Below, in pieces: positions 1-10,300 of a DNA stretch of 64,000 bases. Below the pieces are notes generated by a model that had not been told where the DNA came from, made no database searches, and worked only from the letters and a program-made list of their open reading frames with translations. Source of the DNA: Antennarius striatus (lineage: Eukaryota; Chordata; Actinopteri; Lophiiformes; Antennariidae); assembly GCF_040054535.1 (NCBI RefSeq), contig NC_090781.1, positions 12,873,482 through 12,937,481 of the forward strand, read 5' to 3'. A program made the translations under genes and the position numbers. Every line of letters begins with the position of its first letter. The stretch's first letter is position 1.

Positions 1-112
1 CATTTCAGAAGCTGCTTTCACTTGAACTAGTGCTTTTAAGACAGAAATATCTACAAATAGCAGGTTTTATCTTTACCAGCTTGCAAACGATTGTTTTGAT
101 CTGAATTCACAG

Positions 113-214
113 GTGATAAACAAGCAGCCTCCCATTCCAACATCCGCACCTGAGATGGTAACCTTGGATCTACAATCTCAGACTGATTACATCAGCGCCT
201 GTGACAACAAACAG
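113..214 (+). CDS. candidate tandem exon, copy 1 (34 codons)
   Basis: The sequence after a pyrimidine-rich tract ending in CACAG and before GTAAAG is open in only one frame; the other two carry stops. It is 102 nt long, so it is a symmetrical phase 0-0 exon that can be multiplied without shifting the frame. The peptide starts VINKQPPIPTSAPEMV and contains TDYISACD with a single tyrosine. It differs from copies 2 and 3 at T for P, N for S and K for I. I do not recognise the family. A repeated tyrosine motif could be a cytoplasmic signalling tail, but that is a guess. The host gene would extend to the left of the window. It could also be a pseudo-exon inside an intron. Confidence 0.4.
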
Positions 215-853
215 GTAAAGTAGCAATGCAGAAGCCATCATTCTCAGTTATTTTAACTTGTACATTAACCAGAATAAGAAGGGCTAGTGCTGCTTGTGTT
301 TCACTAATGGTTACTGCCTGGATTTGTGTCCTATTTGAAGTAACAGACTTGACCTCAGTCATATTTCTAGTTCTGTCTACATTCACCTCTATGCATTTAC
401 ACACTCATGTGTCCCTGGTCTTGTCCTTGTGGGGTCTTGAAATCCTGGACACACAGTTTTCTCTTTTGTTGCAGCCAGTTAACTTTACACACTCCGTTTC
501 TAGTCTTATCCTTGTGGGGCCCTTCCGTCTGTAACTTATAATATATTACTTTATAAACAATTGGCAACACCTGTCAACAACCAAGTGAAGTCATTACTGT
601 CATAAAATAGCACTTTATTAAGTATTAGAGGTTTGACATGGCTATGTTGAATGTAACCCATGTTACTCCTTCATTTGTTGTTTTATTTCCTTGTTCCTCA
701 GGTATAGACTGAACAATGCTGTTATTTTTGAGTTTACATGTCATTTCAGAAGCTGCTTTCACTTGAACTAGTGCTTTTAAGACAGAAATATCTACAAATA
801 GCAGGTTTTATGTTTACCAGCTTGCAAACGATTGTTTTGATCTGAATTCACAG

Positions 854-955
854 GTGATAAACAAGCAGCCTCCCATTCCAACATCCGCACCAGAGATGGT
901 ACCCTTGGATCTACAATCTCAGACTGATTACATCAGCGCCTGTGACAGCATACAG
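854..955 (+). CDS. candidate tandem exon, copy 2 (34 codons)
   Basis: This has the same splice borders and frame as copy 1, 741 bp further on. Compared with copy 1 it has CCA for CCT (silent), CCC for ACC (P for T), AGC for AAC (S for N) and ATA for AAA (I for K). It keeps the TDYISACD core. Both splice sites are intact. Confidence 0.4.
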
Positions 956-1594
956 GTAAAGTAGCAATGCAGAAGCCATCATTCTCAGTTATTTTAACTT
1001 GTACATTAACCAGAATAAGAAGGGCTAGTGCTGCTTGTGTTTCACTAATGGTTACTGCCTGGATTTGTGTCCTATTTGAAGTAACAGACTTGACCTCAGT
1101 CATATTTCTAGTTCTGTCTACATTCACCTCTATGCATTTACACACTCATGTGTCCCTGGTCTTGTCCTTGTGGGGTCTTGAAATCCTGGACACACAGTTT
1201 TCTCTTTTGTTGCAGCCAGTTAACTTTACACACTCCGTTTCTAGTCTTATCCTTGTGGGGCCCTTCCGTCTGTAACTTATAATATATTACTTTATAAACA
1301 ATTGGCAACACCTGTCAACAACCAAGTCAAGTCATTACTGTCATAAAATAGCACTTTATTAAGTATTAGAGGTTTGACATGGCTATGTTGAATGTAACCC
1401 ATGTTACTCCTTCATTTGTTGTTTTATTTCCTTGTTCCTCAGGTATAGACTGAACAATGCTGTTATTTTTGAGTTTACATGTCATTTCAGAAGCTGCTTT
1501 CACTTGAACTAGTGCTTTTAAGACAGAAATATCTACAAATAGCAGGTTTTATGTTTACCAGCTTGCAAACGATTGTTTTGATCTGAATTCACAG

Positions 1595-1696
1595 GTGATA
1601 AACAAGCAGCCTCCCATTCCAACATCCGCACCAGAGATGGTACCCTTGGATCTACAATCTCAGACTGATTACATCAGCGCCTGTGACAGCATACAG
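1595..1696 (+). CDS. candidate tandem exon, copy 3 (34 codons)
   Basis: This is identical to copy 2 over all 102 nt, with the same acceptor (TTCACAG) and donor (GTAAAG). If the host gene is transcribed, the three copies would give a 34-residue protein repeat. Confidence 0.4.
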
Positions 1697-2335
1697 GTAA
1701 AGTAGCAATGCAGAAGCCATCATTCTCAGTTATTTTAACTTGTACATTAACCAGAATAAGAAGGGCTAGTGCTGCTTGTGTTTCACTAATGGTTACTGCC
1801 TGGATTTGTGTCCTATTTGAAGTAACAGACTTGACCTCAGTCATATTTCTAGTTCTGTCTACATTCACCTCTATGCATTTACACACTCATGTGTCCCTGG
1901 TCTTGTCCTTGTGGGGTCTTGAAATCCTGGACACACAGTTTTCTCTTTTGTTGCAGCCAGTTAACTTTACACACTCCGTTTCTAGTCTTATCCTTGTGGG
2001 GCCCTTCCGTCTGTAACTTATAATATATTACTTTATAAACAATTGGCAACACCTGTCAACAACCAAGTCAAGTCATTACTGTCATAAAATAGCACTTTAT
2101 TAAGTATTAGAGGTTTGACATGGCTATGTTGAATGTAACCCATGTTACTCCTTCATTTGTTGTTTTATTTCCTTGTTCCTCTAGTATAGACTGAACAATG
2201 CTGTTATTTTTGAGTTCACATGTCATTTCAGAAGCTGCTTTCACTTGAACTAGTGCTTTTAAGACAGAAATATCTAAAAATAGCAGATTTTATCTTTACC
2301 AGCTTGCAAATGATTGTTTTGATCTGAATTCATAG

Positions 2336-2521
2336 GTGATAAACAAGCAGCCTCCCACTCCAACAGCCGCAGTGTCCCCCGCCTCACGCCCTACGCCAGC
2401 ATGGGATAGGCTTCAGCACCCTGTGACCCGCCACGGTGGACACAGTGGCAGAAAATGGATGGATGGAGATGTGGCCCACTTTATTTTCAGTTTTTTCTTT
2501 TATAAAGTTATCTTTCTTTAA
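2336..2521 (+). pseudogene. fourth tandem exon copy, chimeric with a LINE tail
   Basis: The first 36 nt match the tandem exon (VINKQPPTPTAA), preceded by an altered but still AG-ending acceptor (CATAG). The exon match then ends and an L2-type retroposon tail follows. The frame stays open through the tail to a TAA at 2519, so it could serve as a chimeric last exon encoding 62 residues, starting with the GTG codon at 2336. The original donor is lost. Whether it is a terminal exon or simply broken cannot be told from sequence alone. Confidence 0.3.
2372..2466 (+). mobile_element. LINE tail fragment (teleost 'gctgggatagg' type)
   Basis: The segment has ccccgcctcacgccc, then catgggataggcttcagc, then a GAAAATGGATGGATGG end. 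This is the tail of a very common fish L2-like retroposon family. It interrupts the fourth copy of the tandem exon. The family name is from memory and could be refined with a repeat library. Confidence 0.7.
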
Positions 2522-2840
2522 GTTTTTTTTTTTTTTTTTAAATTGAACTAAGGCTAAAAGAAGGCCTCAGGGTAGAAAGTTTTTGTTTTATGTTTTTCAC
2601 TGCCTGTTTTTGATTTTATATTTTTGAAATGAAGCCCACTTGTTTTTTCTTTTATAAAGTTATGGTGATCTAAGCTCAAAAGAAGGTCTTTTTGGAAAAA
2701 AAACCCAGTGGAGAGCAAGGCAGTAAGGTTTTGTATGTTTTTGTCACTGCCTGTTTTTTATTTTGCATTTTGTTGTGATGAGGCCATATTTATTTAAGTT
2801 TTTTCTTGTTTGTTGATAAAGCTGGGTTAATGTAAAGCAT
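2467..2840 (+). repeat. diverged tandem repeat, about 150-160 bp period
   Basis: Three related units begin near 2471 (gtggcccactttatttt), 2631 (gaagcccacttgttttt) and 2779 (gaggccatatttattt). Shared blocks follow: TTTTTTCTTTTATAAAGTTAT, AAAAGAAGG and CACTGCCTGTTTTT. Units are clearly diverged, so this is an older duplication than the 741-bp array beside it. Confidence 0.6.
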
Positions 2841-3134
2841 TCATGTCTTTGTCACATGTCTTGTACCACGCTACGATATAAAAGCTAGAAATGTGTGTGC
2901 AGGTGTGTAAAAAAGGGCGTCTAAGGTAGTAAATGCTAGAAATTGGGCCCCACAATGCAGCAAAAAACTTACTTGGAGACAAAAGTTTGGAAATATGTTA
3001 AACTCAAGTGATATTTGTGAAATAGATTTTTTTTCCAGCTTGCCTGATTTTTTACAAAGTTGTAGCACCAGTGGAAAGGGTGGACCCCACAAAGTAGCAA
3101 AGATGAGTGAGACCCGGTAAGGTAGTATAAGTGA
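2841..3134. other. non-coding spacer, nothing recognised
   Basis: I see no exon, RNA gene or repeat family between the diverged tandem repeat and the (GT)n microsatellite. Short open frames here show no coding features. Confidence 0.5.
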
Positions 3135-3166
<32 letters not shown>

Positions 3167-3247
3167 CTGTGTGTGTCTGTGTGTGTCTGTGTGTGTCTGT
3201 GTCTGTGTCCTTGTGTCTGTCTGTCTATCTGCTTGTCTGTCTGTCTG
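3135..3247. repeat. compound (GT)n/(TGTC)n microsatellite
   Basis: A GT run is followed by TGTC-type interruptions and a (TGTC)n end. The long open frames over it on both strands are low-complexity artefacts. Confidence 0.95.
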
Positions 3248-3249
3248 AC

Positions 3250-6200
3250 CACTCTCTCGGGGCTCTCCTGTTCGTCTGTGGAGCTGTAGTGAGGGTTGCG
3301 TTGGGGGGCGGAGGAGGATCTGTTGGAAGGGGACGACCGCCTCTTGTCTTTTACCTGCCAACAGAGTCACAGTCACAGCGTCAGTCCTGGTGTTGTCTTC
3401 ACAACCTTTACACTCTTGTCCCACAAGTCAGAAATTACCCTACAAACCCTAAAATAAAGCAGCTCAATTTAATTTAACACCTCAAATATGTTCAACTTGA
3501 AGGACTGTCCTGTCGTTCGACACAAACTTTCGGAATATCTGGGTATTGACATTGCAGAATAATTCCATTTAGTCAAAATTACTTGAGATTACAAAACACC
3601 TTTCATAAATAAAGTCGAAGTATGTTATGAATTGTTATTATTATTGATCATGTTACTGTATTGCGTAAGTGTAAGCTTTTTTTAGCAGTAGATAGCACTT
3701 CTACAGCTGAGAAAGGAGCAGAAATGTGCAGAAATGAGTTTGAATGTGCTCTATTGAACATTTTCTTTTTACTAGTGAATTAATTAAACCAAACCCACCC
3801 ACAATCAGCAATACAGTTGATTGAACATACATCCTTCCGCTGTTCTCAGGCTGGGTTTGCACTTTAACACTACTGATTTAGATTATTCAACCATCTACAG
3901 CAGCAACACTACGACATTGGGAATTTTCTTCAATTATTTCAACCACCATTGACATTTGAGGTTTCCAGCATCCCATTACTGCAGTCTGAAACTGATCTGA
4001 GCACTTGGAGCACTGGGAATGTCCAGGATCCCATGTTAGGATAATCTACTTTCTCAGTAAGAAACACATACTACAGTATAGTTTCTGATCAAATCCACCT
4101 GAGGATGTGGTTATTGACTGACAGCTGAACAGAGACAGTCAGGCATTTCTGATACTGATAGTGGAATACTGATTTGGGTTTTCTGGAGACATGCATTTAA
4201 AAAAATACTTATTCTCTATATAGTTTCTACAATATAGATTCGAAATTATATATAGATTCGTAATTTGTGAGCCTGATCAACGCTGATTTTTCTTTTAGTT
4301 GCATGAAAAGACACTGATATGCCTTTTACCTCCTTCCTGGAGGAAACATCATGTTCCAGTTTCCCAAACCTCTCCTTCCTTGTCTTGATTCATCAACTCT
4401 CACATAACTGATCCTGTAAAAACATCCTGCCTCCGTTCTTCACCTGATGTCACGCTGCTGCTATTTGTCACACTTGATAACTAAAACTGTCAGATGCTTG
4501 TTGGTATTCATTAAGATGATCCTTATTTTTCCATCGAATGTCTCTTGCTCTTTTAAATGATTGGCGGTATAATTTAATACGGAGAAATCCATTTCCTGCA
4601 ATCATCTGACCAACTGGTAAATGATAATCTATAGCACCTTTCATAGACAATAATTCATGTAAGTTTTGTTTATGAAGTGTAGTAATTGATGGAATTTTAA
4701 ATATATATGTGTAACATATTTCCTGGTCACTTTAATGCAGTTACTGAAACACCAACATGGTTGTTTATGTGCATGGGCAGATCTGAGGTGTGTGTCTACT
4801 TACAGCTGGATCTCTGGTCTGACTGAAAACATGGCTGTCCTCTTGGTCTCTGTCAGAGTCTGAAACAGAAAAAAGTGTGCTTACATTTTCCCCTTATTAT
4901 TTAGTGGCCATATTATTGCATTAATCTGTATAGAAACCTATACATGTACCTCCTGTCGGATTCATGTGTGTGCATGCTCACAACCTGCCTGCATATGAAA
5001 GCTGTCAGATTCATTTAATGAATACATGTTTTTTCAGCAGACTTTTATTACACAAAATTTTGTGTATCTTTATGTGTGGTAATCCCAGCCTCCAGTGACA
5101 TACCATCTGTACGACTGTATCATATAACGGTCCAATAGCGTTCTTGAGGTGTTCATGTCGGACTTATGCATAGGGAGTTGACGCGGCTGCTATGGTGTCC
5201 CCTGGGTCGGCGGTCTTGAGATTCTTTCCGTAGTCTTCATCATACCTCTGCACCGGTAACATGAGTCCAAACCATCTAAACTCTACCCTTACACAGTTTT
5301 AGGAAACAAACTGGACTGCTGCAACATGCAGAAAAACAATCACAACAAAAGTAACATCGTGTTATAGTAACCAAGTTTTACTGTAGGAATGGAGTAGCAA
5401 ATAAACATTTGATATTTGATTATTGTGGAAATATCCATGTCTGTTTAAAAGTAAAATTGGTGATGTATCACTCAGTTAGTGCTTTGGAGCACAACCCAGT
5501 ACAAAGAAAATATATCTAAACCTGTACCTAATACACAACCCTAAAAGAGTTGTTACAGTGCACTAATAGACTGGGGAAGTTGTGAATGCTCAAAAACACC
5601 TGATGGATCATTTCAAAGGTAAAGGGGTTCATCCTTGTACAGACTTATTTCCAAGCAATGATGGAGTGAAGTTCCTAACTTAAAATATGTATTGGGCATT
5701 TAATTCAGTTTTAAAAAATTGTGTACTGTCAAGGAATTTAAGGAATTCCCCATCTATACTTAATAATGTTATCAAATGAGGAAAAGTGTCGTTAGATTTG
5801 ACAAATCTACACACTGTATAGTTTCAGGAAATCATGGACATCATGTCATCCGGAGCAGCATCAAATCCAGATATAAATTTGTATTTTAAAAAAAGCAAAT
5901 AACGTCTATAAGGTTGAACATTATTTATCTACAATATTTGAATGTTATCGTTTCATAGCTTGTTTTTTGATGCTGTGATTTCAACTCAGACATTTAAGAT
6001 TGCCTGGTTGGCAAATGCCTTCAAATGGAATCGATACCCATAAGTTAGTCAGCACATCGTTAGTCACGAACTGATGATGAAACTTGGGAAGAGTCTGTAC
6101 AAATCATTAAATATAAAGAGTTTTATGAATTTTGAAAGCTTAATCCACAATAAACAGCAAATCTTTGCTATTCCAAGAATCGTTTCTTTCTGTCACTGCG

Positions 6201-6265
6201 GCTCATTAATGTCGTTCCTCACAGTCCTGCCTTCATGTGATCACTTCTTTAACTGCCTAAGCTAA
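3250..6265. other. 3 kb of non-coding AT-rich DNA
   Basis: No conserved exon, reverse-transcriptase motif or RNA gene is visible on either strand. The longest frames are about 60 codons and lack splice context or recognisable motifs. Confidence 0.5.
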
Positions 6266-6267
6266 AG

Positions 6268-6269
6268 TT

Positions 6270-6350
<81 letters not shown>
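6268..6350. repeat. (GT)n microsatellite
   Basis: This is a nearly pure GT run of about 80 bp with one GC interruption. Confidence 0.95.
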
Positions 6351-6352
<2 letters not shown>

Positions 6353-6884
6353 GGCGCGTAGAATATCAGCATAGATGCCGTGCCTGTTTGGGTGTGGTAA
6401 GGTATCTGGTGTCTGGGGGGTCACCTTAACACATAACACACATTCACTGGTGCCCAGCCGTCACTGTATCAGTCACAGCAGCAGCTTTGGAGAGACGGAT
6501 CTTTTGCTCATGCACTGATACGCTCTTTAAGGCCATCATGTTATATCAATGATTCGACTGGCATCGTGTTTTCCACACTGAAAATAAAATGTTTTTATTC
6601 TGTCTGATTTTTAACCCAATAACTGCAGATACAGCAGCAGACCCTACAATCCTAGGGATGCAGTCTGGAAAACAACTTCAAATCAGCAACCTCTAATGTA
6701 TATGATGCAGCAAAATAGGTCAAATTGCCCTTGAAAGACTGTAACTGCAGTTCTCGGACACCAATCCCAGAAATATGTGGTGAGGTCAAAGAATTATGGC
6801 GGACCAAAAGCCACCCAGACCCTTTCCTAACTTGAGTCAGCAAGAAAAAAAACAGCTGAAACTGAGGTTAATGGTGGGGTGGGT

Positions 6885-6960
6885 GTACCTTTCGCACCCT
6901 CACCCTCACTGACCATGAGGTCAAAAGGGCTTTCAAACAAATGAACACCAAGAAAAGATT
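6885..6960 (+). pseudogene. short LINE reverse-transcriptase relic
   Basis: A short frame reads LTLTDHEVKRAFKQMNTKK. It resembles the segment just before the AxGPD motif of fish non-LTR reverse transcriptases, where an LT-E-EV-RAF-N--KA pattern is usual. The match stops abruptly and no downstream RT motif follows in any frame. It is a small decayed fragment, and chance similarity cannot be excluded. Confidence 0.3.
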
Positions 6961-7323
6961 TAATAGTCAGTGGGAGGGTCCACACACAGCTCAAGTGCCC
7001 AGTGGATCTGGGACTACATCTGATCTTCCATCACACTGAGGCCACTGCAGCTGACCTTCCACCCACCTGAGGAATTTCTACTCCTGCACCACAACGGCCT
7101 GCTAAGAGCAGTTGGTTTGGCTGAAGTGTAGTCAGCCCTGCTCATGCCGAAAGGGTATTTACATGTGGTGCTGCAAGAATAATGGTAGTATAATCATTAA
7201 TAATCTTAACCACATGGGAACAGCTTTTATCTTCTTGCTGGGGGGGTAAGACGATGCAAAATACCCTGAGAGGCTCAGGAAAAGCTCTGCCCTCAGGCCA
7301 CCATGATCCTACACGAGATCAAC

Positions 7324-7351
7324 CATTTACATAAACATGTTTATGTAAATG
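7324..7351. repeat. perfect 28-bp palindrome
   Basis: The arm CATTTACATAAACA is followed directly by its exact reverse complement, with no loop. The centre is ACATGT and both halves contain TGTTTAT-type forkhead-like words. Confidence 0.9.
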
Positions 7352-10300
7352 ATCATTAAAGATCTATAATATGCAAAGACTGAACTTTTGGCCTCACATT
7401 TCTGTAAGTCTTAACTTTTTAGCATATTTCAAGTTGATCAAGTTGTGAGTTTGTGGATGTTAGCACCTGGGAGCAGATTTAAGCTGCAGCTCTGTGTGAT
7501 GGAGCACAGCAGGTGGAGGAGGTGACACTCCCTGGATGGAGCAGAGGAATGGTGGAGCGGCAGAGCAGGAGGTTGGGATTTGAAATGCCTGGCAGCTCTG
7601 TCTTATTATAGATCAGACTCACACATCTGCAGGCCTCCACACGCCTGAGGACCGCCCCAGTAAACAGAGACCCTCCCCCGTCTCTGCAAAACGCAGTAAT
7701 GAAGTGGAAGAAGTCAAAATCTGAATTTCATTAACAGACACTCTCTTGAATAAGTATGTTGGAAAATATACTAACAAATATACCTCTACTTCAGATAAAT
7801 CTGCATCAAATATCTTATTTTTCAACCAACTGCAAAACCAATTACCAGTGTACTTTGCACAAGGATGGGGGATAGACCCAATAATAATCCAGCCAATTTT
7901 TGTCTGGATCTTTTATTGTTGGGATTGGGTGTTTGCCACCATTTTAATTTCTCTGGAAATATTGCACTGTGTTGTAAAAATGTATAAAATGTGGATCTGC
8001 TTTATCAAAATGGAAAATTTCTGGGAAGTAATCTTTATTTAGCTGCTCTCCAATGAGAGCTAGACAGTCATGAGTAGGATTGTCTGGCCTTGGCGGAGGT
8101 ATGTGCTCCAGCGAGTGTCATTTTAGTTTAACTATGTTTAGAAATAATTACCACAAAACCATTTTCCAATGGATCCACATTACAACACATGCTGAGACCC
8201 ATTCTGGGTCACTAATAGTTGACAGTAAATGAAGTAAGGCTGTGAAAAATGTCCAAAGGGCTTGAATAAAGAAGGTTACATCTCAAAAGATATATTTAAT
8301 AAATGATCAACAGGTAAAGCTTGCTGCTCTGTATTGTTTCTCTGGTAGAAAATCAGCTTTTAATGCTAACTCATCAGTTCTGAGCATTCAGTGCCAGCAC
8401 TGGACACACAGGCCCAAATGTGAGGCTTCATACAATTCACCAATCGTGAATCATTCATTAATCATCTGCCCAATCCATGTATATTCCTAATAATGTAGTG
8501 AGAATGAGGCAACACATCCTGCTACAGTTATTCAGCTGTGATGCATCGGTTCTAGGTGGCCTGACTCACAATCAGCCGTGAACATGGAAAAGTGATAACA
8601 AACCAGACAGCTGTAAGGAGCTTGCTGGTGTTGTTTGCCACTCTGCTGTCTGTGTGGAAGGAGCCGGAATAAGCAGTCTAAAGTGAAGATACTCATGAAA
8701 AGGCTTAAACACTGAAAGCAACTTTCAACTCAGCAGAGGGACGTATCACAAAAATGTAAGGCCTTTTTACCTCTGCTGCCAGAAAAATGATTCCTTTCAT
8801 AAGGAATAATTTTTTTCATGATTCCCTATGAAAAAATGTTGGGACAAAAAAATTCACAATCATCCCATTAATGTGGGTTAGTAGTTAGAAATCTCGCTCA
8901 AATTACACATTCAAACCAGAAAATGTTCTCTTGCACTAAGTACCTTAAACCGTGACCTAATTGAGCATTTGATCATAGATGAAGCTATAAATGCTCCAAT
9001 CTGTGTTTCTTCTCCTGAGCCAAAAGAAAATAATAATCGCCTACATCTGCAGCTCCTGTGAATTTCAGTTTCTGCTGCTGTTCGGTTGCAAACAGCAGAT
9101 GTTGGAAAGTAGGTGGTGAACATATTGGGGAACGCAATCTATCAGCTACAGTGACAGACGGTTCTCTTGGAAGTTGGTAGAGTCTAAAATCAGAGGAGAA
9201 AGTGAATGAATGTAGGATTTATATTCACCAGATGAACACAAAAATGACTTCCAAACACTGATTGAGAGTTTTAGGTCTGGTTACATTTAAAGAGCAAAAT
9301 CACAAGACATCTTTGATTTTTATCAACGGTCAATTTTGAATGATTTTGCAAAATGTCTTTTTAAGATCTGTGCACAGAAACTACAGTTGGATAACTTTTT
9401 CTTTAGTCTGTAATCAGATAGAAATGTCAACCTACTTCTGAAAGTCTTGTTGATGTTGACCCACTGAACGAACAGCTACACCTTCACCAACCATCTCACT
9501 GAGGGACACACTGCATCTTTCATTTGCACACTGACATATGTATTTAAGATCTAGATGTATAAAACAACATTCTTCCGGTCTTTATAAATGTGGGAACTAA
9601 CAGAGGTGTCCCCTCAGAATGGTCCAGACACTTGTGATGGAATGTGTCGGTGAAATGTGACCTGAATATCTTCTGGTCCTGCTCTGCTTTATGGCAGCTG
9701 CCTCATGAAACTGGCTCTGGTGCTCTAATCCTGCCCCGAGGCTGCCTTGAGCCTATCAGAGGATAGAGGACTATGGACGTGTTATCGCTGCCTCGGTAAT
9801 AGCAGAACTCAAGCATCGGGTGTCAACCCAAAGAAAACAACCACATATCTGCCCTTGAGAAATCTGATTACATTTATTTAACATAACAAACTGCAGCAGC
9901 AATGCAACGCAGTGGAGACAGATGACGAATGAGCTTGTGATTTATTTATTGAGTGAGGGATTATCAGTAGATTCCAGATTTATTTTTCCTTGTGCAAGAA
10001 CAAAGTACACATACACAGAGGAAATACCACAAATATTGCTAACACAATAAATATCATTATGAGTACAAATAACTTATTGGTTTTAATGTTAGGTTTGTAT
10101 TTAGCCCAGAGGAAAGTCTCAAAGCTGAGAGCAAAAACCACACCATCCAATCACCACCATGTGTCTCAATGGGATCCTCTGCTCACAGGACATGAGGGCT
10201 ACGTAACCAAACACATGTTGTCAGCATGATAGAGTGATGAATACACAGTACCAAAGATTGATAAATGCATATTTTTCCAATAAACTTATCAGTAATCTTT

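Larger units (their letters stand above)
1..2371. repeat. 741-bp tandem array, three full copies plus a partial fourth
   Basis: The unit starting catttcagaagctgc recurs at 1, 742, 1483 and 2224, so the period is exactly 741 bp. The array enters from the left edge of the window. Copies 1 and 2 differ at two positions in about 639 bp of intron-like sequence, and copies 2 and 3 are nearly identical. Copy 4 matches for about 148 bp with more changes and then stops at 2371, where an unrelated retroposon tail begins. Each unit holds one candidate exon flanked by an AG acceptor and a GTAAAG donor. Near-identity over 741 bp points to recent unequal crossing-over or concerted evolution. A collapsed or expanded assembly region is possible. 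Confidence 0.95.

Noticed and set aside
226..2016. Three identical 102-codon open frames in the 741-bp units, and 70-codon frames on the other strand
   Set aside because: They lie in the intron-like part of the repeat, and each recurs only because the DNA is tandemly repeated. They have no motif, and the 34-codon exon with splice sites explains the coding signal better.
3135..3247. Open frames of up to 151 codons across GT/CA runs here and at all other microsatellites
   Set aside because: They encode only alternating Cys-Val, Thr-His or similar residues and exist because dinucleotide repeats contain no stops.
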